A stretch of DNA of 33,935 bases from an uncultured Bacteroidota bacterium (lineage in GTDB: Bacteria > Bacteroidota > Bacteroidia > Chitinophagales > Chitinophagaceae): NCBI GenBank assembly GCA_903874055.1, contig CAIQQR010000101.1, positions 1 through 33,935 of the forward strand, given 5' to 3'. Below the pieces are notes generated by a model, which saw only the letters and a list, made by a program, of their open reading frames with translations, made no database searches and was not told the origin of the DNA. This document shows positions 7,521-15,607 of this stretch, one piece after another. The translations under genes were made by a program, and so were the position numbers. Numbering within the stretch: the stretch's first letter is position 1; every line of letters starts with the position of its first letter.

Positions 7521-8942
7521 TTAATTACTTAGTTTCCCAAGTAAAGTTCCTTTAGTAAAATCAGTTACCAATACATTTACATAATCCCCTTTTTTCAAAT
7601 TGTGATTCTCTTTTGAAAACACAATCACTTTGTTTTGGCTATTACGTCCCATCCATTCTTGATCGCTCTTTTTACTATTGCCTTCAATTAAAACTTCGAA
7701 GGTTTTGCCAACATCTTTTTTGTTGCTTTCGTTGGATAATACCCATTGTACATCAACAATTTCTTGTAACCTTCTTTTCTTTACTTCCTCGGGTATATCA
7801 TCATCATATCTTTTGGCAGCAAGTGTTCCAGGACGCTCCGAATAAAAATACATATAACTATAATCGTAATTCGCTTCCTTCATAATGCTAATCGTATCCT
7901 GATGATCTTCTTCAGTTTCAGTACAAAATCCAGCAATGATATCTGCCGAAATACTACAGTCGGGCATAATTTCTCTTATGCGTGCTACCTTTGATAAATA
8001 CCATTCTCTAGTATAAGTGCGATTCATTAATTGCAACATTCTTGTACTACCACTTTGCACAGGTAGGTGAATGTATTTACAAATATTATGGTACTTAGCC
8101 ATGGTAAATAAAACTTCATCCGTAATATCCTTAGGGTGTGAAGTGCTAAAACGAACGCGCAAACTAACATCAATTTTTGCTACACTTTCTAATAGTTGTG
8201 CAAAAGTAACCGACTCGTTTGTTTCTGGATTGTTCCAATAATAACTATCTACATTTTGACCTAATAAAGTAATTTCTTTATATCCTTTTTCAAATAAATC
8301 ACGACACTCTGCAACGATACTAAATGCATCACGACTTCTTTCACGACCTCTTGTAAATGGTACTACACAAAAGCTACACATATTATTACATCCTCGCATA
8401 ATGGAAACAAAACTGCTAATACCATTGCTGTCCAAGCGCACTGGGGCAATATCACCATAGGTTTCGTCTCTACTTAAAATTACATTCACTGCTTTTTGTC
8501 CTGTACCAGCTTCGGTAATTAAATCGGGTAGGGTTCTATAAGCATCTGGACCTACCACAATATCAACCAATTTTTCTTCCTCTAATAATTGTGATTTTAA
8601 ACGCTCTGCCATGCAACCTAATATACCTACAAGTAAACCTGGACGTGCATGTTTTAATTTTCTAAATTCAGTTAATCGTTTTCTAACAGTTTGTTCGGCT
8701 TTTTCTCTAACCGAACAGGTATTCACTAAAATTAAATCAGCTTCCTCGGCTTGTCGGGTGCTTCCGTATCCATTATTTTCTAATATAGAAGCCACTACTT
8801 CACTATCTGCAAAGTTCATCGCACAGCCATAACTTTCTACATAAAAGAACTTGTTAAAGTGCTTTTTGGGTGCATTCGATTCAAATGCTTCCCCTTGTCT
8901 TGACTCATCGTGTGCTTTCGTATCGCTCGCGTATAATTCCAT
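7521..8942 (-). CDS. miaB: tRNA-2-methylthio-N6-dimethylallyladenosine synthase MiaB
   Basis: MiaB is a radical SAM methylthiotransferase that converts i6A37 to ms2i6A37 in tRNAs reading UNN codons. The 473-residue product has all three domains. The N-terminal UPF0004 domain has cluster ligands Cys40 (ESYGCAMN), Cys76 (VNTCSVRE) and Cys110 (LGCMAERL). The radical SAM core has Cys185-x3-Cys189-x2-Cys192 ([23 protein letters not shown]). A C-terminal TRAM domain (about 405-470) ends [12 protein letters not shown]. The N-terminus carries about 28 extra hydrophilic residues compared with E. coli MiaB. It has its own -7 element (8971..8978, minus strand) and is followed after 29 bases by the sigma-54 regulator. 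Confidence 0.96.
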   Translation of the reverse strand: MELYASDTKAHDESRQGEAFESNAPKKHFNKFFYVESYGCAMNFADSEVVASILENNGYGSTRQAEEADLILVNTCSVREKAEQTVRKRLTEFRKLKHARPGLLVGILGCMAERLKSQLLEEEKLVDIVVGPDAYRTLPDLITEAGTGQKAVNVILSRDETYGDIAPVRLDSNGISSFVSIMRGCNNMCSFCVVPFTRGRERSRDAFSIVAECRDLFEKGYKEITLLGQNVDSYYWNNPETNESVTFAQLLESVAKIDVSLRVRFSTSHPKDITDEVLFTMAKYHNICKYIHLPVQSGSTRMLQLMNRTYTREWYLSKVARIREIMPDCSISADIIAGFCTETEEDHQDTISIMKEANYDYSYMYFYSERPGTLAAKRYDDDIPEEVKKRRLQEIVDVQWVLSNESNKKDVGKTFEVLIEGNSKKSDQEWMGRNSQNKVIVFSKENHNLKKGDYVNVLVTDFTKGTLLGKLSN

Positions 8943-8970
8943 GTATAAATCTTGCTAATTGTTTAGTCTG

Positions 8971-8978
8971 CAAATTTA
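8971..8978 (-). promoter_or_regulatory. Putative -7 promoter element for miaB
   Basis: On the minus strand this is TAAATTTG, an exact match to TAnnTTTG, 28 bases before the miaB ATG. The rest of the 194-base divergent gap (8943..9136) is AT-rich and holds no other element I can name apart from the DUF3078 promoter at its far end. Confidence 0.5.
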
Positions 8979-9111
8979 GTTAAAAAATCTTGATTGTGCC
9001 ATCTTGTCATATTTTTAAACTAATTATTTGATAATGAAGATCTTATTTATAACATAAAATAGCTTTAACATTATTACAGAAGTCTATAAATCAATAACTT
9101 ATTAAAATTTG

Positions 9112-9119
9112 TATATTTG
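9112..9119 (+). promoter_or_regulatory. Putative -7 promoter element for the DUF3078 gene
   Basis: TATATTTG matches TAnnTTTG exactly and ends 17 bases before the ATG at 9137. The short leader carries the purine-rich stretch AAAGAGA just ahead of the start. Confidence 0.5.
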
Positions 9120-9136
9120 ATTTAAATAGAAAGAGA

Positions 9137-10141
9137 ATGAAGAAATGGCTTCTTGTCTTATTGGGTGCATTTGTTTTTACTACTTTATCTGCACAGGATT
9201 TAGTAGTAGCTAAACTTAGATCAGAGACTTCGAGAAATATTAAAAAAGAGGCAGACACTACTAATTGGAATTGGAAAACTGGGGGATTATATAATTTTAA
9301 TTTATCACAAAGTTCCTTGAGCAATTGGGCAGCGGGAGGTGATAATTTTAATATGGCATTGACGAGCTACTTTAATTATTTCGCATTTTATCAAAAGCCT
9401 AGACATAATTGGGATAACAACTTAGATGTAAACTTGGGATTTATGCAATCCACTAGTTTAGGAGGACGTAAAAATGATGATCGTGTAGATATGTTGAGTA
9501 AGTATGGATATAAAATAGATTCTACCGGTCAATTGTACTTGTCTGGTTTATTTAATTTTCGTTCCCAGTTTTTTGATGGCTATAGCTTTAGTGGTATCAA
9601 TGCGAATTTTACTTCTAGTTTTTTATCTCCTGCCTATGTGATATTATCAGCTGGGGTGGATTATAAACCTGATAATGATTTATCCATTTTCTTTTCTCCT
9701 TTAACTTCAAGAAGCACCATAGTGTTAAATAATAAGTTATCTCAGCAAGGTAAATATGGGTTGGATACTGGAAAGCATGTTTATAGAGAAACAGGTTTGT
9801 TTGTTACTGTTAATTATAGCAAAACAATTGCACCCAATATTACTTATAAAGGAAGAGCAGATTTTTTCTCTAATTATTATCAAAAGCCTGAGAATGTTAA
9901 CTTTTACATGACTAACTTATTCTTGTTTAAGATACATAAAAACTTTTCGGCAACCTATAGCTTAGACATGATGTATGATGATAAGATTCGGATATTTGGA
10001 CCCAATAAAACATCACCTGGTTTACAGTTAAAGAGTATTATTGGTATAGGTTATGTTAAGCCTATTCAAGTTAAAAAAGTGGTAGTTAAGCCAACATTTG
10101 TAGCAGGAAGCGAAAATGCAGGTTCCAATTCAAATAAATAA
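9137..10141 (+). CDS. DUF3078 domain-containing exported protein
   Basis: The 334-residue protein has a clear signal peptide (MKKWLLVLLGAFVFTTLSAQ, cleavage near residue 20). The rest is rich in aromatic residues and alternating polar/hydrophobic strands. Segments such as WKTGGLYNFNLSQSSLSNWA, NWDNNLDVNLGFM and LYLSGLFNFRSQFFDGYSF match what I know of DUF3078, a Bacteroidota-specific family probably forming an outer-membrane beta-barrel. A last strand (LKSIIGIGYVKPI, about 301-313) precedes a short Lys/Val and Asn/Ser tail. No function is established for the family. It is transcribed alone from its own promoter, divergent from miaB and convergent with purK, whose 3' end is 11 bases away. Confidence 0.85.
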   Translation: MKKWLLVLLGAFVFTTLSAQDLVVAKLRSETSRNIKKEADTTNWNWKTGGLYNFNLSQSSLSNWAAGGDNFNMALTSYFNYFAFYQKPRHNWDNNLDVNLGFMQSTSLGGRKNDDRVDMLSKYGYKIDSTGQLYLSGLFNFRSQFFDGYSFSGINANFTSSFLSPAYVILSAGVDYKPDNDLSIFFSPLTSRSTIVLNNKLSQQGKYGLDTGKHVYRETGLFVTVNYSKTIAPNITYKGRADFFSNYYQKPENVNFYMTNLFLFKIHKNFSATYSLDMMYDDKIRIFGPNKTSPGLQLKSIIGIGYVKPIQVKKVVVKPTFVAGSENAGSNSNK

Positions 10142-10152
10142 AGGCCTAAGCA

Positions 10153-11274
10153 CTATTTACATATTGCTTTTAAAGTATGTTTTATTTTATTGGCTTTATG
10201 CGTCAGGTCTGAATAGTTGCTGCTCATGATAGTTACATGACCCATTTTACGACCAGGTTTGGTTTGTTTTTTTCCATACAAATGCACAAAAACATTATCC
10301 ATTGCAAGTACTTCCTCTAAACCTTCATAAAATACGTCTCCACTAAAACCTACTGCACCAATTATATTAACAATCGCAGATGGAAGTATTGCTGCTGGAT
10401 TACCTAAAGGATAGTTTAATAATATCCTCCAAATCATATCGTATTGACTACTGTAATTGGCTTCAATGGTATGGTGTCCACTATTATGAACACGAGGAGC
10501 GGCTTCATTTACCCATACATCACCAACATTGTCAATAAATAATTCAATGGCAAACAGCCCTGGACTTTTTAAACCATTCACTACTTTACGCGCAATGGCT
10601 TGGGCTTTCCATAATTGTTTTTCTTCCAATTTAGCTGGACTTAACTGGTAGTCGAGTAAATTATAAACAGGATCAAAAACCATTTCAGCAGGAGGGTAAA
10701 TGATGGTTTCTCCTTTTGCATCCATTGCAACAATTAAAGCAATTTCTTTACTGATTATTATTTTCTTCTCTAAAACTGATGGGGCATCAAAGCCAAGTGC
10801 AATATCAGTTTCCGTATTAAGTACTTGAACACCTTTACCATCATAACCACCTTCACCTAATTTATGCACGGCAGGTAAAAATTGAATATATTTTGCAAGA
10901 TCCGTTTTGTTTTGAGTGATATGAAATGCCGATGTAGGTATTTCATTGTCTACATAAAACTGTTTTTGTAATATCTTATTTTTAATAATTCGTATAGCAG
11001 CAGGGGTAGGATAAACTTTAACGCCTTCTTGTTCTAGTTTTTCTAGCGCATCCACATTTACAGCTTCAATTTCAATGGTTAATGCATCTAGGTTTTTACC
11101 AAAATTATAAACGGTATCAAAATCATTAATATTCCCTAAAGTAAAATAATGACATAAATGAGCTGCAGGACAATGGGCATCATTTTCCAAAACATAAGTA
11201 GTTACATCATAGTTAGCAGCTGCTTGTAACAGCATTCTACCTAATTGACCGCCTCCTAAAATACCTACTTTCAT
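10153..11274 (-). CDS. purK: 5-(carboxyamino)imidazole ribonucleotide synthase PurK
   Basis: PurK uses ATP and bicarbonate to convert AIR to N5-CAIR in de novo purine synthesis. The 373-residue ATP-grasp protein begins with MKVGILGGGQLGRML, the typical N-terminal nucleotide-fold loop. It has the family sequence HKLGEGGYDGKGVQVL (about 136-151) and the ligand strand VNEAAPRVHNSGHHTIEA (about 257-274), followed by the SQYD motif. Length is normal. The next enzyme, PurE, is not encoded in this window; many Bacteroidota have purK and purE adjacent, so this one stands apart. A -7 promoter element lies upstream at 11294..11301, back to back with the promoter of the ABC gene. Confidence 0.95.
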   Translation of the reverse strand: MKVGILGGGQLGRMLLQAAANYDVTTYVLENDAHCPAAHLCHYFTLGNINDFDTVYNFGKNLDALTIEIEAVNVDALEKLEQEGVKVYPTPAAIRIIKNKILQKQFYVDNEIPTSAFHITQNKTDLAKYIQFLPAVHKLGEGGYDGKGVQVLNTETDIALGFDAPSVLEKKIIISKEIALIVAMDAKGETIIYPPAEMVFDPVYNLLDYQLSPAKLEEKQLWKAQAIARKVVNGLKSPGLFAIELFIDNVGDVWVNEAAPRVHNSGHHTIEANYSSQYDMIWRILLNYPLGNPAAILPSAIVNIIGAVGFSGDVFYEGLEEVLAMDNVFVHLYGKKQTKPGRKMGHVTIMSSNYSDLTHKANKIKHTLKAICK

Positions 11275-11293
11275 AAGTTCCTATTTATTTTGT

Positions 11294-11301
11294 CAAAGAT
11301 A
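11294..11301 (-). promoter_or_regulatory. Putative -7 promoter element for purK
   Basis: On the minus strand this reads TATCTTTG, an exact TAnnTTTG match, 19 bases before the purK ATG. It lies inside the 81-base divergent region shared with the ABC transporter gene. No PurR-like or riboswitch structure was recognised. Confidence 0.5.
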
Positions 11302-11315
11302 AGGCGAAAACCGAC

Positions 11316-11323
11316 TAAATTTG
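11316..11323 (+). promoter_or_regulatory. Putative -7 promoter element for the ABC ATPase gene
   Basis: TAAATTTG matches TAnnTTTG exactly and ends 32 bases before the ATG at 11356. If it is real, the upstream TTG at 11290 cannot be the start codon, because it would lie upstream of the transcript. Confidence 0.5.
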
Positions 11324-11355
11324 TCTTGAATAATCTAAAGAATCAATCTAACAAT

Positions 11356-12120
11356 ATGCAAGCTCCTGTAATTATTTCGGTGAAAGACTTGGTTAAAACC
11401 TATGGGAATTTTGAAGCAGTGAAGGGGATTAGCTTTGATGTTTATGAGGGTGAAATATTTGGTCTCTTAGGACCGAATGGGGCAGGTAAATCAACCACCC
11501 TTGAAATTATTGAAACATTAAGAGAAAAAACAAGTGGAGAGATAATTGTTGATGGATTAAATTTAGATGTAGCCCCAGGAGAAATTAAAAAAATAATAGG
11601 AGTACAGTTACAAACTTCTGGTTTTTATCCAAATCTTAATTTAACCGAGCTCATTCATTTGTTTGTTGGTTTATATCAAAGCGATGTAGATCCAACAACA
11701 CTTTTAAAAAAGGTAAATTTAGAGGATAAGGCTAAATCGAAATACAAAGAAATGAGTGGGGGGCAAAAGCAAAGATTCTCCATTGCAACCACACTTATAA
11801 ATAAACCCAAAATCATTTTTTTAGATGAACCTACTACTGGCTTGGATCCACAAGCAAGAAGAAATTTATGGGATTTAATTAAAGAAATTAGAGATAATGG
11901 AACGACGGTAATTATTACCACACATTATATGGATGAGGCCGAAATTTTATGTGATCGTGTGGCAATTGTAGATAGTGGTAAAATTGTTGCTATCAATACC
12001 CCTAATACTTTAATTGATAATTTAGTGGCTACTGGATTTGAAAAAGAAAAGGAAGTTAAAAAGGCCAACTTGGAAGATGTGTTTATTAATCTTACAGGAA
12101 AAGAGTGGAGAGCAGATTAA
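11356..12120 (+). CDS. ABC-2 type transporter ATP-binding protein (orphan ATPase)
   Basis: This 254-residue cytoplasmic ATPase would power an ABC exporter. It shows Walker A GPNGAGKST, a Q-loop (VQLQTSGFYPNLNL), signature MSGGQKQR, Walker B IIFLDEPTTGLDPQ and the H-loop TTHYMDEAE. The C-terminus ends NLEDVFINLTGKEWRAD, typical of drug- or polysaccharide-exporting ABC-2 ATPases (CcmA/NatA-like COG1131), but about 50 residues of the usual C-terminal region are missing. The ATG at 11356 is preferred over a TTG at 11290: the extra 22 residues are unlike the family and a promoter element lies within them. No permease gene is adjacent; the next gene, 45 bases downstream, is the YfiT/DinB-like protein. 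The substrate is unknown. Confidence 0.9.
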   Translation: MQAPVIISVKDLVKTYGNFEAVKGISFDVYEGEIFGLLGPNGAGKSTTLEIIETLREKTSGEIIVDGLNLDVAPGEIKKIIGVQLQTSGFYPNLNLTELIHLFVGLYQSDVDPTTLLKKVNLEDKAKSKYKEMSGGQKQRFSIATTLINKPKIIFLDEPTTGLDPQARRNLWDLIKEIRDNGTTVIITTHYMDEAEILCDRVAIVDSGKIVAINTPNTLIDNLVATGFEKEKEVKKANLEDVFINLTGKEWRAD

Positions 12121-12165
12121 AAATATTTTATCATCAAATTTATAATCAATTAATTATATAAACAA

Positions 12166-12693
12166 ATGACACAGGACCCTAGATATCCTATTGGAAAGTA
12201 CCAAGCAATGCCTTTTAGTGAAGCCACGAAAAATCAATGGATTCAAGACTTAAGAATTGCACCCGCAGATTTAGAACATGTACTTTTAAATTTAGATAAA
12301 GCGCAATTAGATACCCCTTATCGCGAGGGTGGTTGGACTGTAAATCAAGTAGTTCATCATTTAGCGGATAGTCATATGAATGCTTTTATTCGCTTTAAAT
12401 TGGCTTTAACTGAAGATGTCCCAACCATTAAACCTTATGATGAAAATGCATGGGTATTAACAGCTGATGTTGCTGAAACACCTTTAAATTATTCAGTTAC
12501 CTTACTACATGCTTTACATGAGCGTTGGGCTAATTTATTTGCAAGTTTAACGGAAGAGCAATGGCAAAGAAAGTTGTTTCATCCAGTGCGAAATGCAGAA
12601 GTAAGTGTTTGGGATATGTTTGCAATTTATGCATGGCATGGCAAGCATCATATTGCACATATTAAGGCATTGAGAGATCAAAAGGGTTGGTAA
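12166..12693 (+). CDS. YfiT-family (DinB-like) putative metal-dependent thiol transferase
   Basis: The 175-residue protein belongs to the DinB/YfiT four-helix-bundle superfamily. It has the YfiT-type sequences YREGGWTVNQVVHHLADSHMN (about 52-72), RFKLALTEDVPTIKPYDE (76-93) and YAWHGKHHIAHI (155-166). Candidate metal ligands are His65, His161 (or His162) and His165. Bacillus YfiT is a metal-binding protein, and the family is annotated as bacillithiol transferases, which conjugate bacillithiol to electrophiles; many Bacteroidota make bacillithiol. That function is inference from family. It probably shares a transcript with the ABC ATPase upstream. Its last 32 bases overlap the 3' end of folC on the other strand. 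Confidence 0.85.
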   Translation: MTQDPRYPIGKYQAMPFSEATKNQWIQDLRIAPADLEHVLLNLDKAQLDTPYREGGWTVNQVVHHLADSHMNAFIRFKLALTEDVPTIKPYDENAWVLTADVAETPLNYSVTLLHALHERWANLFASLTEEQWQRKLFHPVRNAEVSVWDMFAIYAWHGKHHIAHIKALRDQKGW

Positions 12694-14017
12694 AATTTAG
12701 ACACTTTCTATCTACCTCTGCTACTAAAAATACACTGCCAATCACCAAAATTAAATCTTGGGGGTTGGCATTTTTATTAGCAGTGGCAATAGCAATATTT
12801 ACATTTTCATATTGTTCGCCAATTCTTTGTAATGCGTTTCCTTTTTCAGCCAATTCATTTGCTGGCAATGCTCTAGGAATATGTGATTGAGTATAATAAT
12901 AGGTAGCATCTTTAGGCAATAAATTTAATACTGCATCAATATCCTTATCTCTTACCATACCTGTTACAATATGCAATTGGTTGTAATGGATTCCTGCTAA
13001 TTGATCTAATAAAGCAATAATGCCTGGCTCATTATGGGCAACATCTAAAACTAATTTTGGATGCGCTTGAATGCATTCCCAACGTCCCATTAAACTGGTA
13101 TTTTTTTTCACATTCGCAAGTGCCTTAGCCACTTTAGGGGCATTTAATTTCCAACCCATTGTGGATAAAATTTGAGCAGCAGCGAGTACTCCCTTTAAAT
13201 TTTTATTTTGGTATTTGCCAGGTAAATCACATTCTATGGTAAATGTTTTTGAAAATAATGGAGCGTCTAGTAAATGAATAAGGGGTTGGTTAAATTCAAA
13301 AAGAGAGGAATTCCAATTGTTTTGAAAAGCATTAAATGCTATAAAATCTTCGGCAAAGTATATTGGAGCATTTAACTGCTTTGCTTTTTCATCAAACACT
13401 TTTTTGGTTTCGCTTACCACTTCACTAATTACAACCGGCGTATCTGATTTAATTATTCCTGCTTTTTCTGCAGCAATTTCGGGCAGGGTATTGCCAAGTA
13501 ATGCCATATGATCCCATCCAATATTAGTAATAATACAAAGCTCAGGATGAATTACATTGGTACTATCTAATCTGCCACCAAGTCCAGTTTCAATAATGGC
13601 GATATCACATTTTTGTTGTGCAAAATATTCAAATGCCATTCCAACAGTGATCTCAAAAAAAGAGGGTTCAATTTCATCTATTAAACCTTTCACTTTGTTG
13701 GTGAAATTGGTGACGAATGATTGTGAACACATCTCGCCATTTACTTTTATGCGCTCTCTAAAATCATATAAATGAGGTGAAGTATATAGTCCTGTTGTAT
13801 ATCCAGCTTCTTGAAAAATACTTGCTAGCATATGACTGGTAGAGCCTTTGCCATTGGTGCCTGCAACATGAATTGTTTTAAATTTATGCTGAGGGTTTCC
13901 TAAAAATGAACAAATCGCATTTGTATTATTTAAATCATTTTTAATAGCAGCTGCACCAATCTTACTAAACATAGGTAAGCGACTATACAAATAGTCAATA
14001 GTATCTTGATAGGCCAT
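12662..14017 (-). CDS. folC: Bifunctional dihydrofolate synthase / folylpolyglutamate synthase FolC
   Basis: FolC adds glutamate to dihydropteroate and then to folates, using ATP. The 451-residue Mur-ligase-family protein has the P-loop HVAGTNGKGST (50-60), the folate-site segment GLYTSPHLYDFRERIKVNG (76-94), and IIETGLGGRLDSTNVIHP, NIGWDHMALLG and LPEIAAEKAGIIK in the central domain. The C-terminal ligase domain shows LVLDVAHNEPG and IVTGMVRDKD. Length and motif order are normal. It is the last gene of a six-gene minus-strand run, 30 bases after the TonB-like gene. Its final codons overlap the convergent YfiT-like gene by 32 bases. Confidence 0.96.
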   Translation of the reverse strand: MAYQDTIDYLYSRLPMFSKIGAAAIKNDLNNTNAICSFLGNPQHKFKTIHVAGTNGKGSTSHMLASIFQEAGYTTGLYTSPHLYDFRERIKVNGEMCSQSFVTNFTNKVKGLIDEIEPSFFEITVGMAFEYFAQQKCDIAIIETGLGGRLDSTNVIHPELCIITNIGWDHMALLGNTLPEIAAEKAGIIKSDTPVVISEVVSETKKVFDEKAKQLNAPIYFAEDFIAFNAFQNNWNSSLFEFNQPLIHLLDAPLFSKTFTIECDLPGKYQNKNLKGVLAAAQILSTMGWKLNAPKVAKALANVKKNTSLMGRWECIQAHPKLVLDVAHNEPGIIALLDQLAGIHYNQLHIVTGMVRDKDIDAVLNLLPKDATYYYTQSHIPRALPANELAEKGNALQRIGEQYENVNIAIATANKNANPQDLILVIGSVFLVAEVDRKCLNFTNPFDLSMP

Positions 14018-14047
14018 AGCAACAATAAACTTAATAGTTTGAACTAA

Positions 14048-14830
14048 TTATTGAACTTCAAATTTGAATTTCACAGTTACAATTGAACTATGATCTGAAA
14101 CATTAAAATTGATCTTTGTTAAATACTCGGTAATTGCTCTTTTGTATTTAGTATCATTTGAGGAAGATCCTTTTACAATTTGTACAAAGCGGCCAGTACC
14201 TGAAGGGCTCACTTCAATTTCAGCATAAATAGTAGCTGCTTCTACATCTCCATTAAACGAATATACTTTAGTAACATGTCTGTCTCCTTTGGTTACAAAT
14301 GGCCCCCCTGTACCAGTATAAGATTTTCCATTGATGCTACCATTAGCAACTCCTTGATCGCCATGCCCACCTGCAATTCCTTGGTCTTTCACATTATTAT
14401 AGCTATCCTGATTATTACCACCTTTGCCATTACCACCAGCGTATTTTCCAAAAACCGCTTTAGGTTTTGGAGCAATAGGCACGGGTAAAGTTTTAGCATG
14501 CTTGGTTACTTTCTTTGCATTTACGGCCTCATCATTTGGATCGTTTGAATTGATATTTGTCTTAACCGTATTGTTATCAGATTGAACACTTGCTTTTTTG
14601 GGTGCACCCACTTCGGGTGCTGGAGCTTCCTTACTTAATGGAGGAGTATCTCCTAATCCAGTCTCGCTATTGCCTAAATTCACTTCCATATAAGTTGGCT
14701 GAGGAGGTGAAATAATAGGAGGGGTTTGTTTCCATTGTAATACCACAAACAACAAACTAAGTACAACACATATAATAGTAGTGTAAATACTTGCTTTTAA
14801 ATTCTTTTGTTGTTCAAAGTTAAGTTGCAT
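14048..14830 (-). CDS. TonB-like energy-transducer family protein
   Basis: The 260-residue protein has one N-terminal membrane helix (about residues 14-32). It is followed by a Pro-rich stretch (PPIISPPQP) and a long periplasmic linker with Pro/Ala/Lys and then Gly/Asn-rich sequence (GKYAGGNGKGGNNQD, GGHGDQGVANGSING). The final 75 residues look like a compact TonB-type C-terminal domain (ATIYAEIEVSPSGTGRFVQIVKGS, then ITEYLTKINFNVSD). The layout is that of TonB/TolA-like proteins that couple ExbB-ExbD proton flow to outer-membrane receptors. No exbB or exbD is in the window, although these commonly precede this gene type and folC in related genomes (recollection). It lies between the TauE/SafE gene (9-base gap) and folC. 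Confidence 0.75.
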   Translation of the reverse strand: MQLNFEQQKNLKASIYTTIICVVLSLLFVVLQWKQTPPIISPPQPTYMEVNLGNSETGLGDTPPLSKEAPAPEVGAPKKASVQSDNNTVKTNINSNDPNDEAVNAKKVTKHAKTLPVPIAPKPKAVFGKYAGGNGKGGNNQDSYNNVKDQGIAGGHGDQGVANGSINGKSYTGTGGPFVTKGDRHVTKVYSFNGDVEAATIYAEIEVSPSGTGRFVQIVKGSSSNDTKYKRAITEYLTKINFNVSDHSSIVTVKFKFEVQ

Positions 14831-14839
14831 ACAATAAAA

Positions 14840-15601
14840 TTAATGTAAAAATACATCATAACCCAATCTGCAAAGGGTTCCTAAAATAACCACTAAAAAT
14901 ACGGTTCTAATAAATCCATTCCCTTTCATTATTGCCAATCTTGATCCTATAATTCCCCCTAAAGCATTACAAATGGCCATAGGAAAGGCGATATGCCAAA
15001 GAATTGCTCCTTTAAGACCAAATAAAATGATGGAACCCATATTGGTAGCAAGATTCACCACTTTGGCATGGGCGTTAGCTTGTATAAAATCAAAGCCCAA
15101 CCAACTAATAAAAGCAAGTACTAAAAGACTGCCTGCGCCAGGTCCAATAAAACCATCATAAAATCCTAAAGCCAAACAAATTAGGGCTCCTTTATACCAA
15201 GGGAATTCAAGTGTTTCATTATTGGTTTCGCGACCAAAATCTTTTTTAGTAAAAGTATATATGGCAATGATTACAAGTACTACTAATATAACTGGCTTCA
15301 TAAATTGGTTACTCACTTTGGTTAAACAAAGAGATCCTGTAAATGAAGCAATAAATGCTATGGATGTAAATAACAATAATCTTGCCAATGGAATTTTTAC
15401 CTTTTTTAAAAAAGTGCGTGCAGCAAAAAAGGTACCTGTAAAAGAAGGAATTTTTAATGAGCCTATGACTTGTGCAACTGAATTATTATTTAGTAAAATT
15501 AAACCTGCTGGCGTTTGTATTAATCCACCTCCGCCCACAATGGCATCCACTAAACCAGCAAAAAAAGCGATGATGCAAAGCAAAATAATCGTTACAGTCA
15601 T
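14840..15601 (-). CDS. TauE/SafE family anion permease
   Basis: This 253-residue integral membrane protein has about eight hydrophobic helices in two repeated halves. Each half opens with the family sequence: FFAGLVDAIVGGGGLIQTPAGLIL (about 14-37) and LGFYDGFIGPGAGSLLVLAF (about 144-163). TauE/SafE (YfcA-like) proteins export or import small organic sulfur anions such as sulfite or sulfoacetate; the true substrate is not predictable here. It starts six bases after the EamA gene ends, so the two transporters are co-transcribed. A link to cysteate or sulfonolipid metabolism is tempting but unsupported by context, since the candidate acyltransferase lies 12 kb away. Confidence 0.92.
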   Translation of the reverse strand: MTVTIILLCIIAFFAGLVDAIVGGGGLIQTPAGLILLNNNSVAQVIGSLKIPSFTGTFFAARTFLKKVKIPLARLLLFTSIAFIASFTGSLCLTKVSNQFMKPVILVVLVIIAIYTFTKKDFGRETNNETLEFPWYKGALICLALGFYDGFIGPGAGSLLVLAFISWLGFDFIQANAHAKVVNLATNMGSIILFGLKGAILWHIAFPMAICNALGGIIGSRLAIMKGNGFIRTVFLVVILGTLCRLGYDVFLH

Positions 15602-15607
15602 TGGGTA

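Noticed and set aside
8943..9136. Search of the longest intergenic gap for a small RNA, tRNA, riboswitch or sigma-54 -24/-12 site.
   Set aside because: Apart from two -7 elements it is AT-rich without stable stems; a TGGCAC near miaB lacks the matching TTGC at the required distance.
11290..11355. TTG start extending the ABC ATPase by 22 residues.
   Set aside because: The extension is not family-like and contains an exact promoter -7 element; the ATG at 11356 fits better.
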